Source: Solirubrobacterales bacterium
GTDB taxonomy: Bacteria; Actinomycetota; Thermoleophilia; Solirubrobacterales; 70-9
NCBI GenBank assembly: GCA_030835185.1
Contig: JAUQWL010000147.1
Coordinates: forward strand, 1 to 6,559
Direction: 5' to 3'
Length of the DNA stretch: 6,559 bases
Shown here piece by piece: positions 6,395 through 6,559 of this stretch. Under the pieces are notes generated by a model. It made no database searches, was not told the DNA's origin, and was given only the letters and a program-made list of their open reading frames with translations. The position numbers were made by a program, and so were the translations under genes. Each line of letters begins with the position of its first letter. Positions within the stretch are counted from its first letter, which is position 1.

Positions 6395-6526
6395 GTCACA
6401 CAGGAAATCCGGTGAACCGGATGTTGTGGTGACATGGATATGGGTAGGACTCCGTACCTCGATGGCGAGGGACTTTCAGGAGAGAGGGTAAGTGCGAAAA
6501 GACCGGTCTGAGGGGGCCGGTCTTTT
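6395..6526 (+). ncRNA. Candidate structured leader RNA or small RNA, class not recognised
   Basis: Several stems can be drawn in sequence. Stem 1 is GTCAC (6395-6399) with GTGAC (6429-6433), continued by ACA with TGT. Inside it, ATCCGG (6407-6412) pairs with CCGGAT (6417-6422) around a TGAA loop, with a GGAA/GT internal loop between the two stems. Stem 2 is GGTAGG with CC-G-TACC (6443-6458). Stem 3 is CCTCG/CGAGG (6457-6461 with 6466-6470, loop ATGG); it shares two bases with stem 2, so the two compete. Stem 4 is CTTTC with GAGAG (6473-6477 with 6482-6486, including a G-U pair). A strong terminator ends the series. Stems followed by a terminator resemble a riboswitch or attenuator before the next gene, or a short sRNA. 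I compared it from memory with FMN, TPP, cobalamin, SAM, glycine, c-di-GMP, c-di-AMP and T-box cores and found no match. The stems are drawn by eye, without energies or covariation. Confidence 0.4.
6497..6526 (+). terminator. Intrinsic (Rho-independent) terminator
   Basis: AAAAGACCGG (6497-6506) and CCGGTCTTTT (6517-6526) are perfect inverted repeats of 10 bases around a 10-base G-rich loop. The GC-rich core GACCGG/CCGGTC is followed by TTTTCTATT on the plus strand, a fair U-tract. Because the arms are flanked by A- and T-runs, the element could also act on the minus strand. It lies about 175 bp after the peptidase gene. It therefore probably ends the leader or small RNA at 6395-6496, or acts as a switchable attenuator for the gene to the right, rather than being the immediate operon end. 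Confidence 0.8.
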
Positions 6527-6559
6527 CTATTGCAGTCGCGCCCTCAATGCCACAGTTCC
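6527..6559. other. Right edge after the terminator, no gene seen
   Basis: The last 33 bases after the terminator arm hold nothing I can assign. An ATG at 6547 lacks a Shine-Dalgarno sequence and has only four codons before the window ends. By conserved order the next gene could be efp (elongation factor P), but nothing in the visible sequence shows this. Confidence 0.3.

Noticed and set aside
6391..6420. Short GTG-initiated peptide at 6387-6416 and the four-codon ATG frame at 6421-6432
   Set aside because: Neither has a Shine-Dalgarno sequence at a suitable distance. Both are very short and show no regulatory residue pattern.
6401..6460. Cobalamin or FMN riboswitch suggested by GGAAATCCGGTG and GGATATGGG
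   Set aside because: Only short fragments match. The remaining conserved core segments and their order are absent, so neither class is supported.

Overview
The window is a high-GC, gene-dense stretch of chromosomal housekeeping DNA, most likely from an actinobacterium. The gene order mltG-aroE-(membrane protein)-aroC-aroK/aroB-aroQ-M24 peptidase matches the shikimate cluster I recall from mycobacteria and corynebacteria, where efp and nusB follow. The fusion of aroK with aroB and the MltG motif variant FIDATTRF suggest a deep actinobacterial lineage such as Thermoleophilia (Solirubrobacterales). That lineage call is inference; no marker gene is present to prove it.

Layout. 1-429 (+): C-terminal part of mltG, running in from the left edge. 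449-1267 (+): aroE, 19 bp downstream and probably co-transcribed with mltG. 1297-2010 (-): an unrecognised membrane-anchored protein with a Thr/Gly/Ser/Asp-rich linker, convergent with aroE and divergent from aroC. 2067-6322 (+): a tight four-gene unit, aroC, aroK-aroB fusion, aroQ and an M24 Xaa-Pro peptidase, in which each start overlaps the preceding stop (4, 4 and 8 bp). 6323-6559: 237 bp with no recognisable protein gene. It holds a weak hairpin after the peptidase gene, an AT-richer spot with a -10-like hexamer, a run of predicted RNA hairpins and a strong intrinsic terminator at 6497-6526. This looks like the leader (attenuator or riboswitch) of the next gene, or a small RNA.

Function. 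AroB (step 2), AroQ (step 3), AroE (step 4), AroK (step 5) and AroC (step 7) supply five of the seven reactions from DAHP to chorismate. DAHP synthase (step 1) and EPSP synthase AroA (step 6) are not in the window. AroK and AroB sit on one 515-residue polypeptide. The peptidase and MltG are not part of the pathway; they are positional neighbours in many bacteria.

The most noteworthy items are the unrecognised structured region before the right edge, including a 23-codon ORF whose stop falls in the terminator loop, and the orphan membrane-anchored protein inside the cluster. I found no mobile element, CRISPR array, tRNA or rRNA.
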